A DNA stretch of 64,000 bases from the NCBI RefSeq assembly GCF_004337985.1, contig NC_043741.1, positions 5,605,445 through 5,669,444 of the forward strand, written 5' to 3'. Below the pieces are notes generated by a model. That model worked only from the letters and a program-made list of their open reading frames with translations. It searched no databases and was not told where the DNA came from. This document shows positions 24,401-35,127 of this stretch, one piece after another (position 1 is the first letter of the stretch; each line of letters starts with the position of its first letter). The stretch comes from Pyricularia pennisetigena (lineage: Eukaryota; Ascomycota; Sordariomycetes; Magnaporthales; Pyriculariaceae). Position numbers and translations under genes: made by a program.

Positions 24401-25694
24401 TTTCTCTTTCTTTGCTGACAGGCGTGGGGTCCACCAGTGAGACAAAATAGCCCTGCTTGACTTCTCCTGCGTCTGGGATGAGAAGATGGTGCGGGAAAGA
24501 GGAGAAAGAAGAGACACAATATGCGATCTCAGATAAGTGCCAATGCACCCTCATGCATTTCTCTCCGGTTCGCAGCCCGCTCGTTCGCAAATGCAGTTGC
24601 GGTTGCAGCGCAGTTGCAATGCAGCTCAGCGCAAGGATAGGCGGGGAATCCCCAGGAACACGACAGGGATCAACGTTCCTGACGGTTTTATCTTTTTTTT
24701 TTTCCTCCTTTCGTTTCTTTTCTCTGGTAGTTTCGTTTTGTTTGTTGGTTTTGGCGCCTTCTTTCACAAATACTGTCGGTTATGGCCTCCAATGATGGCC
24801 GCGTCGAAGCGCGCGACTGCAAGGTGAGTTGGCCTCGGCTCGGTTCATACAACCGCTCGATTCCCGACCTCACTCCGCTTTGCCGGCAGAATCCAACTTA
24901 GTCGAGCGCGCCCTCGTCAATTGCAGAAAATGACCCAGCAGACAGACAGGCCTCCACTATCTGCTTGATCTCTGGCTGCCTTAAACCACACCCGCTTCTG
25001 CTGCTTGCTGCAGCGCGCCTCGCCTCACCTCGCCTCCTCCCCAAGCCCTCCTGCAGCATGCAGCTCCGGTTTTTTCTGGGGCGTTCGGGAGCGGGTGGCT
25101 GGCCGAGACCTGGCTGTCAGACTAGCGAGCGCGGTTGGACTTGGGTGCGTTACGTGACGTTTGGTTGAACGTTCTATTCTCGAGGCTGCATGTCAAAAAA
25201 GGGTCAAGAAGAGGAAGCATAAAGAAAAACATGCGTTACAGAGTTCGGATGGGCGAACAAATTTCATTTCAAATTACATAGATACAAGGTAGGACGTGCC
25301 GCTACCGGGATGAAGCGCTTTGTCAACCCCCCTCAGAAATGAGCATTACCTCAAATCCATTTGACCTTGTTCGCAACCCTGTACAGCATACTTGGCAGAA
25401 CCTCAGCCGGGGATTGAGGCTAGCAAGCTACGTAGTAAGTGCCAGGCTGCCGGGTTTGGTAATATTATCTTGACTTCAGTAAAATCACAAGATACCTATG
25501 TACAGTACAATATGTACAGTAAACACATGTTCGCGCACAATCCAACAGGGCCAAACACGGGAAGGCGCTCTCCTTCAGTCACTTGTCTCAGACATGCAGG
25601 CAGCCACCAGACGCAACTAAGCGCACGCGGTTCCGCTGTCTGGTGCATTGGGTAAGGTACTTCAGACTGTGACTGTACCGGTAGATGCCGCCTG

Positions 25695-25696
<2 letters not shown>

Positions 25697-25727
<31 letters not shown>
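25697..25727. repeat. TAA trinucleotide microsatellite
   Basis: About ten perfect TAA units, followed 70 bp later by a C-run of about 16 bases leading into the assembly gap. Confidence 0.95.
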
Positions 25728-25728
<1 letters not shown>

Positions 25729-25814
25729 CATGCGTTCCCGCCCTTTGTAACTCTTGTTGGGACAGCGACGAGACCTTGGTTTACTTACTCCCCACCACCC
25801 CCCCCCCCCCCCCC

Positions 25815-26176
25815 NNNNNNNNNNNNNNNNNNNNNNNNNNNNNNNNNNNNNNNNNNNNNNNNNNNNNNNNNNNNNNNNNNNNNNNNNNNNNNNNNNNNNN
25901 NNNNNNNNNNNNNNNNNNNNNNNNNNNNNNNNNNNNNNNNNNNNNNNNNNNNNNNNNNNNNNNNNNNNNNNNNNNNNNNNNNNNNNNNNNNNNNNNNNNN
26001 NNNNNNNNNNNNNNNNNNNNNNNNNNNNNNNNNNNNNNNNNNNNNNNNNNNNNNNNNNNNNNNNNNNNNNNNNNNNNNNNNNNNNNNNNNNNNNNNNNNN
26101 NNNNNNNNNNNNNNNNNNNNNNNNNNNNNNNNNNNNNNNNNNNNNNNNNNNNNNNNNNNNNNNNNNNNNNNNNNNN
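25815..26176. other. assembly gap (362 N)
   Basis: N run bounded on the left by a poly-C tract and on the right by a poly-A tract, inside the gene-poor stretch. Confidence 0.98.
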
Positions 26177-26795
26177 AAAAAAAAAAAAAAAAAAAAAAAA
26201 ACGCATTTACATGCCTTGATTATTATTGCCAAGGACAGTCGCGTGGTTACTTCTCCCAACCCGATATATCATCAACCAAAGACGAATACGCACGATGTCG
26301 CAATAAAAAGCACTCACTGCCCATGAAATAAAACCGGAGACCCCTGCATTGCAACATGGCCATGCTACTTGCTACCGTATCGGCCATATCAGGAACAGGA
26401 TATGTAGCAAGTCCCCAAAACAGCAGCCGCCCGCCGTTCATTTCAGGGGTTTCGTTTTGATTCGAGTAACAAACACGATTTTGTTAAAAAAAGGAACCGA
26501 GGTTTAGCTATGCTCCTCCCACACCCACTTTTTTGCTTGAGATTATTCCTACATTCATCATCCTCATCCATCCTTGTAGCGATCCATTGAGGAATATGTA
26601 CCGCTATAAACACAAAGAAATTCGTCTGGCAACCACGTTCAATCCATAAAAGTGCGTACTACAAACAGAGGGGGTATAGTATAGTCGCAAAATGCAAGAA
26701 GAAAGAGAAAGAAGAAAAAAGGAAGAAGAGAATGAAATGTAAAAATTATCAAACCAAAACGCCTCCCCAGGATAACATGATAGTGTAGACCCAGC

Positions 26796-29700
26796 TCAAC
26801 CCCGCGCAATTGCACCTCGGTGATGCCTCGCGGAACTCGGGCCCAGTTTTCGCCTGCGGCTGCCAACCAAGCCATCGCTGTCATAAAATCCTCTTCCAAA
26901 GCGCTCGTGACCGATGGTGATGATTTTTATGATGTTTCCAAACGCAACGGCGACGCTCCCCATACCGACCTTGACCATGGGGCCGAGCTCCGATATCATG
27001 AGATGCTGATCCAGCAAACCATCCTCATCCTCCAGCATTAGTGGCCTCGTGTTATAGTCGCCCTTCTTCTCGAGCTGCGTGACCGTCCAGACCTCGTGGT
27101 TGTCCTCAGCTCTGTTGCCAGAGAGGTATTGCAGCGGTGGCGTGGCCCTTCGCCGCCGCACTTTTCCGTTTGTCTGTACAGGCGGCTCGGGCGGCGGCGT
27201 CGACTTCCTGGGGCGCTTTTGGCGGATTCCCACTACGCAGCCACTCGGCAAGGCCGCCCATAGCCCCGGATTTTCCACGGTCCGCCTAATCTCTCGGGTT
27301 TCCTTCCATGAGCATCCTCCGCAGGCACCAGACGGAGAATTCCGAATGCTGATGGTACCACCCTCCTCTGCGGTTGGTAGGTACGTCTGCAGGATACAAT
27401 CGCCTGATTCCGCCTTTACGTAGACCAATGTGAATGAGCTGAGCCCTTTGGCGCCGGACTCTGTCTTTCGAGGATATGAGTGAAAAAAGTTCAGCGTCCT
27501 GGGCTGGATTTGGTCGGTTAAAAACGTATGAATGACAGAAGATGTGGCGAAGTCGACGAGTTCCACAGACGATGTCCGGACAGCCAGATATGCCGAGTAT
27601 GACGGCATAGGGAGAACTGCGTGTATGTCCTTTTCGCCCGACGGAAGCTTGACCTCCTCCGTCTCCCACTCATCGCCGATCGTTGTCCCCTTGTGTATAC
27701 ATGATCGTCGAGAAAGAGTCAGGAACGACGTAGCTTGACTCGAAGTAGCTGAAGGGCCGGTTAGCTGCGTCCAAAATCGTTTGTTTGCCATGAAATTTTC
27801 GTGGGGAAATCACTTACGATTGTCTGCAAGGGGCACCGCGCAGCTCAGTGAACTCCTGCAAACAACATACTCCCTCGCCTCGCCTCTATCGGGCCAGACC
27901 TCCACCATGGTGCCGTTTCGTCTCATCAACACAATCGAAAGATCGGCGCCTTTCCGTCTGTTACTAAAGTAGAATGCCTCGGCTTTTTGGCCATAGAGTT
28001 CAACTTCTACGGACGGACCCCAAGTCCGTCTGCCTAAATCCCACAGCCGAACTTTTGACAAAGACAGCAGTGCAAGCCAGTGCGATTCATCGTCGATCGC
28101 CATTCCGAGCACTGGGAATGGATCTCTTTCCGGGACATCTGGACTCGTCACAACGTAGCTTGTGCCCAAGAATCTGACATCCCAGACCCAGATCATTCGG
28201 TCGAGGCCGGCCGAAACCACGCGTCCGTCCGGGGTAGCTGCCATCATGGCTACATCCAAAGTGTGGCCGCAATTCACTGTCTTGACCGAGATCAACGGAT
28301 CATCGTCCACTTCATCCTCGCACCTTGCTCCGGCGATCTCATCCCATAGTAGATAGTTGAGCAAAAGTCGAACAAGGGCCAGGAGAACGACTATGGCGAG
28401 TAGGAGCGGCAAGGTTTGGTGGTGTGCGAAATCGTATACTGCTGGAAGTAGAATACGTTCGCCCCTCGGGGGGTTTCTGTCGGATCCCTTCATAACGAAA
28501 ACAAGTGGGTCATAAACACGTGCGACATAACTATGGGCTTTGGGCTTCACCACGTGTATCACCTCCCTTGCTGTATCGTGATCCTGGAGACGTAGCCATG
28601 AGGTAGGGCTTCTTGCCTGATGGACATCAACTAGCAAGGATGACTTGGATGGGTCGGTAGCTTTGCTCCTCCCAAACATCCTACCCAAGGTTCGGAGGAC
28701 CGTTTCGCTCTGGAAAAAGTGCCATTGTGCAACGAGAACAAAGGCGAGCATAACAATAATCCCGGCGATGCGAGTAGATAGCGCGATTTTCCCCTGCAAA
28801 AGCGGCTCAATCCAAGACGTCTGAGGGCGTTCCTCAGAAACGGCTCTGGTATGTTTCTGAGATGACTTCTCGAGAGCGTCGCTGAGCTCAGTGCGCCTTA
28901 CTTCGACGCTCAAAACTGACAAGAAGAACGTCGACAGATAAAAGAAGTCAAAAAGAATTGCGATTGCCGCGAAAGCGCAAAACGCCGACACTCCCGGGAA
29001 GACAACACGAGACAAGCCCAGTATGATGAGCAAATATTGCAGGACGCTAGCCAATGCAACATGCGCCGTCTCACCAAAGGCCTGGCCGATCCTGTTGCCA
29101 GTGCTGTCCTCCGAGGGAGTCACGATGACAGCGTTGATGAGCCTGAACATGTTCTCCAAGCTCATCGACCAGACGACGATGGGGTAGGCAGCCTGAGGAA
29201 TCCTGGACAGGTCGATCTTGAACACTGCGCAAACAGTGAAACTCGATATGACTGAGGCGAAAATCTGCACTATAACAGTAAGTATCAAGCCCGTCTTTGA
29301 CTTGACTGCGCGCAGCTTCGACAGGCTGTGGAGGAAATAAATAAAGGTGAGAAAGTAGGCTAGGCTGAGCCATACTAGATCCCAGAAGGATATTGGTCGA
29401 AATTGGAACTCGTACAACTGGCTCGGCATGCTGCGCCCATCGGCAGGATAGGCCGTCCACTTGTGTTTCATGCGCAATGCCAGCGCTTCTGCTTTTCTTG
29501 CCCATTGGCGACCTACTGGAGAGTCTCGCAGGTGAACAAGTGTGATGACCAGCGCATCAGCGGCGACGAGGCGACGGTCCTCGAACCGCTTGCCACTGAA
29601 GACGATGGAATGTCGCAGCGTCACGTTTACCGATGTCGATAATGTCTTCTTGGCGTTGACGGTTCCGATTATGTCCGGGTCATCTATAATCTTCTGTGCA

Positions 29701-30215
29701 TCACCAGACCAATACTGGAGCGGTGAATGGTAAAACCACGACATGTTGGTCCGTCCGTTGATGACGTGAAAGGTATCGCGCTCCTCCGGGGTCAAGTCGC
29801 CGTTGGGGAGCCCCGTGACGGTAGCCATGGCGAGGGGTCGTCTGGGATTGAAGTCCTTGGTGGAGCCTAGCAGTTCGTTCTGCAGCTCTAGAGCGCCCAG
29901 TATCACCTCGCGGTCCAAAGCCTTCATATAACTGCCATGCACCCAGATAGTGCGCATGATAACATCCGGCTCAAATCCGGCTTGCGCCTTGACAGCCTGC
30001 GCATCGGTCCAGACATGGTGGGGGAGGTTGGAGGCACCATTGGAGAAGTCGGTTGTGTATAGAAACGGAAATGGATATATCAAAACGGCCGCAACAGCGA
30101 CAGCAAGCAAAAGTACTGTATCGACGTGTCGCGCAACGTAACGGCCATAACGAGTGAGGCTCTTTCTGAAAGGATGAGACGGCGCGAGTACAGGAGCTTC
30201 GGTAGTGCTGCTCAA
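26796..30215 (-). CDS. SREBP cleavage-activating protein (SCAP), sterol-sensing domain plus WD40
   Basis: ER membrane escort and sterol sensor that regulates SREBP transcription-factor processing, hence sterol synthesis and hypoxia adaptation in fungi. Deduced exons: 30215-27818 and 27748-26796, giving 1116 residues. TM1 is at about residues 32-52. A lumenal loop follows with the SCAP hallmark ASNLPHHVW (61-69) and N-glycosylation sites. The sterol-sensing domain is at about 278-440 (WDLVWLSLAYFLTFIYF, FKIDLSRIPQAAYPIVVWSMSLENMFRLINAVIVTPSE). Another TM is near residue 490 and one near 635. The C-terminus is a WD40 propeller, e.g. GHTLDVAMMAATPDGRVVSAGLDRMIWVWD. The 69 bp intron contains a CTAAC branch point 10 bases before the CTTCAG acceptor. 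The earlier AG (after GACG) would shift the frame into a stop, so the CTTCAG site was chosen. Confidence 0.92.
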
Positions 30216-31243
30216 CGTTAGTAATTGCCTCCAAAGTATGGCACGTATTCTTCTGGTTCAGTGCAAGAAGCTGCTCCCGGCCGGGGAGCGGTCCTAACGT
30301 ACCCCCGGAGCGGATATAAAAGGTACCAGATCATTGATACAGACTACGCTTCATACTATTGGTATGGAGCTGTTTGTTCTTCGGTTGGGAATAGAAGTCG
30401 AAGGATGCGGAGTTCATGGTCGAGAACTTGCAGAGAAGAGCTCTTTTTGAACGACCTGAGATGTCTGATCGGCCGACAAAAGTGGCGTGATGAATCTACT
30501 AGGCAAGAGGACCAATAAAAAAAAAAAAAAAAAGAAAGAAAGAAAACTAAAGGGAGCGAAGAAAGTGGTGTCGGTCAAAGAGCTACAGCTGCCGGGCTAT
30601 CACCCTAGGCTAGGATGTTGGTTAGCCAGGCCGGTCTAGGCCGGCGCCAACCAACTAGAAATGTGTCTGCCAAGATGGTGGCAGGAACGTCAAGTTAACT
30701 GTAACGGTTCGCAGGGGACATCGGTGTGGCCTGGCGTAGCGGCGCTTTGTGGCCAACAGGATGGGCGTACCGTCGTGGCGGACCGCGCGACTGAGAGACG
30801 ATCGGGGCAAGACGCGGGGGATCTATCGAGGAGTAGCGTGATTTGATGGTGACTAAAACCGTTTGGACGTTCGAAGATGGAACTTTTCCAATGGGCTAAT
30901 TGTTGCGACGAAGGCCGCGGTGTTGGCTTCGCATAATTGGACGATATATTTACTCCTTTTTTTCTCCTTTAGTTTATTTTCTTGATCTCTGAAAATCTCG
31001 TTGATATGCCATGACATCCATGGGTCGACGGGAGGAGAANATATAGTCCAACCCAGATTTGTTTGATACACCCATCATGAATCTCACCAACTTGAACATC
31101 TTCAGTGTCGCATCAAACGCAAATGTTGCTAGTAAATATTAACAATTAAAAGATATCATCGACAGCCCAAACAAGCTTTTGCATATCATCCCCAAGCGTT
31201 CAACATTAATCACCTCCACAACCAACAACATCCGAACTCCCCC
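30216..31243. other. intergenic, upstream of SCAP
   Basis: Contains a TATAAAA at 30315-30321 on the plus strand with no plus-strand gene following it, an A-run at 30518-30532, and a single ambiguous base N at 31040. No gene is seen. Confidence 0.5.
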
Positions 31244-31648
31244 TCACAGCGCCTGCACGGCAAAGCTCCTGTCGGGGGTGACGACCTGCCCGTTGGGGAT
31301 GTCGCGGTCGGCGTAGCTGGGGAAGGCGATGAGCTTCTTGCTCCAGTCGGCGACGCTCCAGGTGGTGAAGCCGTTGCCCGGGCCGAACTGGCCGCTCCAG
31401 CCGCTCGTGACCTGGTAGGGACCGCAGACGACGCCGCTGACGCTGGCCCGCGACGCCTCGGACGCCGCCTTGACCTCGTAGCTGCAGGCGGTGCCGTTGA
31501 TGCCGAACTCGACCTTGCAGACCGTGTCGGCGTCGTTGCAGGTGCGCTTGAAGCTGTTGATGGTCCAGGTGGCCGCGACGGTGGAGACGGGAGCGGCGGC
31601 GGCGGTGGAGGCCAGGAGGGCGATCAGGGTGGTGGTTGAGAAGTGCAT
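31244..31648 (-). CDS. small secreted protein, hypersensitive-response-inducing-protein-like family
   Basis: 134 residues, single exon. The ATG at 31648 gives a textbook signal peptide (MHFSTTTLIALLASTAAAAPV). The mature part is small and Cys-poor (four Cys: RTCNDADTVC, TACSY, VVCGP). It has the family-like signatures WTINSFKRTCN, CGPYQVTSGWSGQFGPGNGFTTWSV and a C-terminal VVTPDRSFAVQAL. These match a widespread group of fungal secreted proteins annotated as hypersensitive-response inducers; I recognise the pattern from memory, without a search. The cellular role is probably apoplastic, with no enzymatic motif. The longer frame to 31738 adds a poly-Lys run encoded by a T-tract and is not real. 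Confidence 0.75.
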   Translation of the reverse strand: MHFSTTTLIALLASTAAAAPVSTVAATWTINSFKRTCNDADTVCKVEFGINGTACSYEVKAASEASRASVSGVVCGPYQVTSGWSGQFGPGNGFTTWSVADWSKKLIAFPSYADRDIPNGQVVTPDRSFAVQAL

Positions 31649-31663
31649 TGTGGTGTGTTTGGT

Positions 31664-31696
<33 letters not shown>

Positions 31697-32909
31697 GTCA
31701 ATGTGTGGTGGAGTTTCAATGTTCTGGCCAGAAAGCAAAACACAGTCTCATCAGCACAAACAAAGAGTGCGGAGGAAAAGAACCGCCTACACAAACTTGA
31801 CACAGGTCATAATCATGTGAGTCTGCGTGTGTGTGGGCAGAGGCCAAAGAGGCTCGACTCCCTGGCGTCTGGGCTAGAAAGTCCCCTCATTGGCAGATTT
31901 GGCCGCAGGCGGAGTGTTTGGTGACACCATACTGAGTCGCGCCATGTCTTGTCCAAGTTCTTTGTTAGTCCCTGCTGAACACGAAGGGACAGGGTGTTGG
32001 AGGTTCCAAGATGATCGTGATAAGTCTCACTCACATTTTGGACCTAGCGCCATCAGGGCAGTCTTTTCGTACATAAAGCAGCCACTTCCCCAAGTCGGTA
32101 TTTCCCTAGACTCGGAGCCTCTCCTGGCTCACTAATGGCTTCAAACGAAGTAGCTCTTGCTGATCGCGGGGATGCATCCGGTCCCATCTATTTGGCGTCC
32201 CCGCCTGGCCAAGTCTGTTCTTTGCTTGCACGTGGCAAATTGGCCTAAATTCGTCCGAGCAAGCGCAAAGCAAAGGGCGACGATATGTAGCAAAATGCCC
32301 AATTCTGGTAGGTATTTAACCCAATAATTTGGAACCTGCTGACTGTCGGCCCATCTTTGCCCTTTGTAAAGGAAGAGCAACATTTTGATACCAGAAGCAA
32401 GATACTTTGACAAACCTTCACAACTGAACCTTTTTTTCTTCTTCTTATAACTCGTTAAGTAGGTGGTAGGGGAGAGCATGCTTGTGTGGCCATGTTTGAT
32501 GGCGGTGGCAGTTGGTGAAATGAGCATCAATACAGTAATAAAGTCGTACAGCAACAACTACCGAGGGAATACAAGCAGCAGCCAATGACTTAGAGTTTTT
32601 TCATGGTCCAGTCCTTCACTTCAGCCCACCAAAGTCCAACGTGGGGCGATCGTCATTTTAGAGCCAGGAAATCAAAATCAAGAGGCCAAATTGAGAAATG
32701 ATTCATTGCCGATTATACAACAACATTCATCAGAATCCGAGTATATTTGGAAAGTCCAATTGCCGACAGTACGTGGTAAAAGGGAAAGAACACAAAGGAA
32801 AGCTTATCCTCATTGCCGGCCGGAGAAGCCTTTAGACTTGAATCAGGCACCCGACTGATCGGTTAGGTTTCTTCGAAAAGGGGAAAAAAGAAAGCTCGAT
32901 CCTGTCGCT
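31649..32909. other. divergent intergenic region
   Basis: Upstream of both the secreted protein (-) and the JmjC gene (+). A T-run of about 30 bases lies 20-50 bp upstream of the secreted-protein ATG (31666-31695). A minus-strand frame at 32141-32557 has no domain. Confidence 0.5.
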
Positions 32910-33188
32910 ATGGAAGATTGTGCGCCAAATTTTTCCAGCTGGGATCCGACCTCAGAGCTGATCGTTACCTACAATGAGTTGAACAGCTCGCTGATCGAGG
33001 AGCTCCATGAGGAACCGAGCCCGCTAGAGTTCATGAGATATGTGGCTAGGAACACCCCGTTTGTCGTGAGAAAAGCCGCCAACGGCTGGCAGGCAACCAA
33101 GCACTGGGACGTTTCGCTTCTCAAAGAAACTCTAGCCGGACAGGAGGTTAATGTTGCTGTGACACCTGAAGGGTATGTTTTTTGTAGT

Positions 33189-33232
<44 letters not shown>

Positions 33233-34627
33233 NNNNNNNNNNNNNNNNNNNNNNNNNNNNNNNNNNNNNNNNNNNNNNNNNNNNNNNNNNNNNNNNNNNN
33301 NNNNNNNNNNNNNNNNNNNNNNNNNNNNNNNNNNNNNNNNNNNNCACACACACAAAAAAAAAAAAAAAACGTACTTCTTATGTGCGCTAAGAGGGACCTT
33401 TACAGTACAAGGCTGATGTGCGTTTGAAACCCTTTCCCCCCTCCAGGAATGCCGATGCCCCGACAAAACTATTAGACGGCAGTTTAGTGTTTGCCAAGCC
33501 GTTGGAAGAGAACCAGGCTTTTGGCGATTTCATAGACTTTATCGTACGCCAAGAGAAAAATCAAGTAAATCATGACGACGAGATACGATATGCCCAGACC
33601 CGTGAGCCTACCCTGCCATGCCCCCTGCAGAGCCTTGTCCCGTCGTTTACTGCACGTCTCACTCATCACTAGGAGGCTTTAGCTCAATCAACTGAACAAT
33701 AGAAAATGACAACCTCCGACATGAATACTCCACCCTGTTCAGCCACGTACAACGTGATATTCCATTTGCGCGCATTGCGCTTGGCCGTGAGCCCGAGGCC
33801 ATCAACCTGTGGATTGGTAACTCACGGTCCGTAACGGCCATGCACAAAGATGTAAGTTGCTCGGTACTCTTGAACACCTCAACCTACTATGCATGACATT
33901 TTTATTGCCGAGCCGAGGATGAGGGGAACAAGAAAAAAAAAACCAAACCTAAACTCCAACTTTTTTGTGCTTAGAACTATGAGAACATTTACGTCCAAAT
34001 CCTCGGCCGGAAACACTTTGTCCTCTTGCCGCCGTTATGTCACCCCTGCGTTAACGAGCAACGTCTGAGACCGGCGACTTATGCGAGGAAATCTTGCAGC
34101 GACCCTGACGGTGGTGGTGACACAAAAACTGCTGCAACCGCCTGCGGCCTTGAACTGCAACTTGACGATGGTGACAATGCCGCGGTTCCCTTCGCCATTT
34201 GGGATGTCGACAGACCAGACGAGCAAGCAACGCCTTACTCAAAGCTTGCACGACCCATGAGAGTGACACTTGAGCCTGGTGATATGATGTACCTCCCGGC
34301 CATGTGGTGAGTGTCTCGACAAGATAAAACAAATGTTTGTTTCTTTTTAGTGCGTACTGATGCGTCGACTTTAGGTATCATAAAGTTTCTCAATCATGTG
34401 GCGAACAGGGTATATGCGTGGCCGTAAACTATTGGTAGGCAACAGTCCTCAGACCAATGTCAATGACCAAAGACCCCTGAATTGCCTGCTGACGTGGATA
34501 CTGTAGGCATGACATGGATTTCAGCGGGCCGCTTTACCCAATGTCTGCCTTTGTCAGATCAGTCCATATGCGGGATGAAGCCGATGGTGTAAAGCAAAGC
34601 GCACAAGAGAGAGAAAAACAGGGATAA
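32910..34627 (+). CDS. JmjC-domain hydroxylase, JMJD7-like
   Basis: Fe(II)/2-oxoglutarate oxygenase of the JMJD7 family, whose animal member hydroxylates lysine of DRG GTPases; substrate in fungi inferred only. Deduced exons: 32910-33172, 33447-33601, 33703-33851, 33975-34306, 34375-34434, 34507-34627, giving 359 residues. N-terminal PSPLEFMRYVARNTPFVVRKA is the family entry motif. The iron site is visible as His187-Lys-Asp189 (in AMHKD) and the distal His302 (in YHKVSQSC). The DNLRHEYSTLFSHV and YVQILGRKHFVLLPP blocks agree. The C-terminal WHDMDFSGPLYPMSAFVR is typical. An insertion of about 40 residues (about 215-255) carries an Asp/Gly-rich loop. The first intron (33173-33446) contains a poly-T tract and the assembly gap, so its length is unknown; coding sequence is not lost. 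Confidence 0.9.
33233..33344. other. assembly gap (112 N) within intron 1 of the JmjC gene
   Basis: Bounded by about 42 T on the left and a CACACA/poly-A tract on the right. It lies wholly between a good donor (GGGTATGT) and acceptor (CCCTCCAG). Confidence 0.98.
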
Positions 34628-35127
34628 TCCGCGACAACGGTCGTGGTTACCACTGTTGCTCATCCCTATCTCCCCGACAATGCCAGCACTGACGTCGCAT
34701 CCCACTCTTGTCAAACCCCTACCTAAGCTGACCCATGATGGACACTACGCAGGAGAGCATTGAAGTAACAGACAGAACAATGTAGTGACGATGAATGTCT
34801 ACGCTCTCCCAGATTCAAAATATAGTTGTGAGATATAGCTCACAATTCTACGGATCTACACGTTAGACCATGATATGACCCAAGCCGAAAGACCCACGCA
34901 TCCATGCGAGGTTCAGGGCTGAACAGCTGGAATCATCCATATCAGTAGGGGAAAGATGACCGTTAAGCAGGCTCCCCGCGGACAGATGTTTGTTTTCCCA
35001 TCTCAATTCCGATCGAGTCTAGCATGCAATAATAGTCAAGTACAAAAGCCCAACTCAAGCGCTTAAATCAGCGCAGAACCTCTTCGATGTCGGTAGCCAG
35101 AACCGCAGTGAGCACAAAGCCAAGCCA
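34628..35127. other. intergenic between convergent genes
   Basis: 500 bp between the JmjC gene and the Myb-like gene, both ending here. No gene or repeat stands out. Confidence 0.5.

Larger units (their letters stand above)
22596..26795. other. gene-poor 4.2 kb stretch with assembly gap
   Basis: No gene is called between the 14-3-3-like gene and SCAP. Frames at 22699-23019 (-), 23542-23956, 24291-24827 and 24965-25168 are short, overlapping and lack domains. The stretch holds CT, TAA, poly-C and poly-A tracts and the largest assembly gap. The sequence at 24540-25100 is pyrimidine-rich with Cys/Leu/Pro-type frames, as in promoter DNA. A gene hidden in or split by the gap cannot be excluded. 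Confidence 0.5.

Noticed and set aside
30315..30321. TATAAAA as promoter of a plus-strand gene
   Set aside because: No plus-strand gene follows within 2.5 kb.
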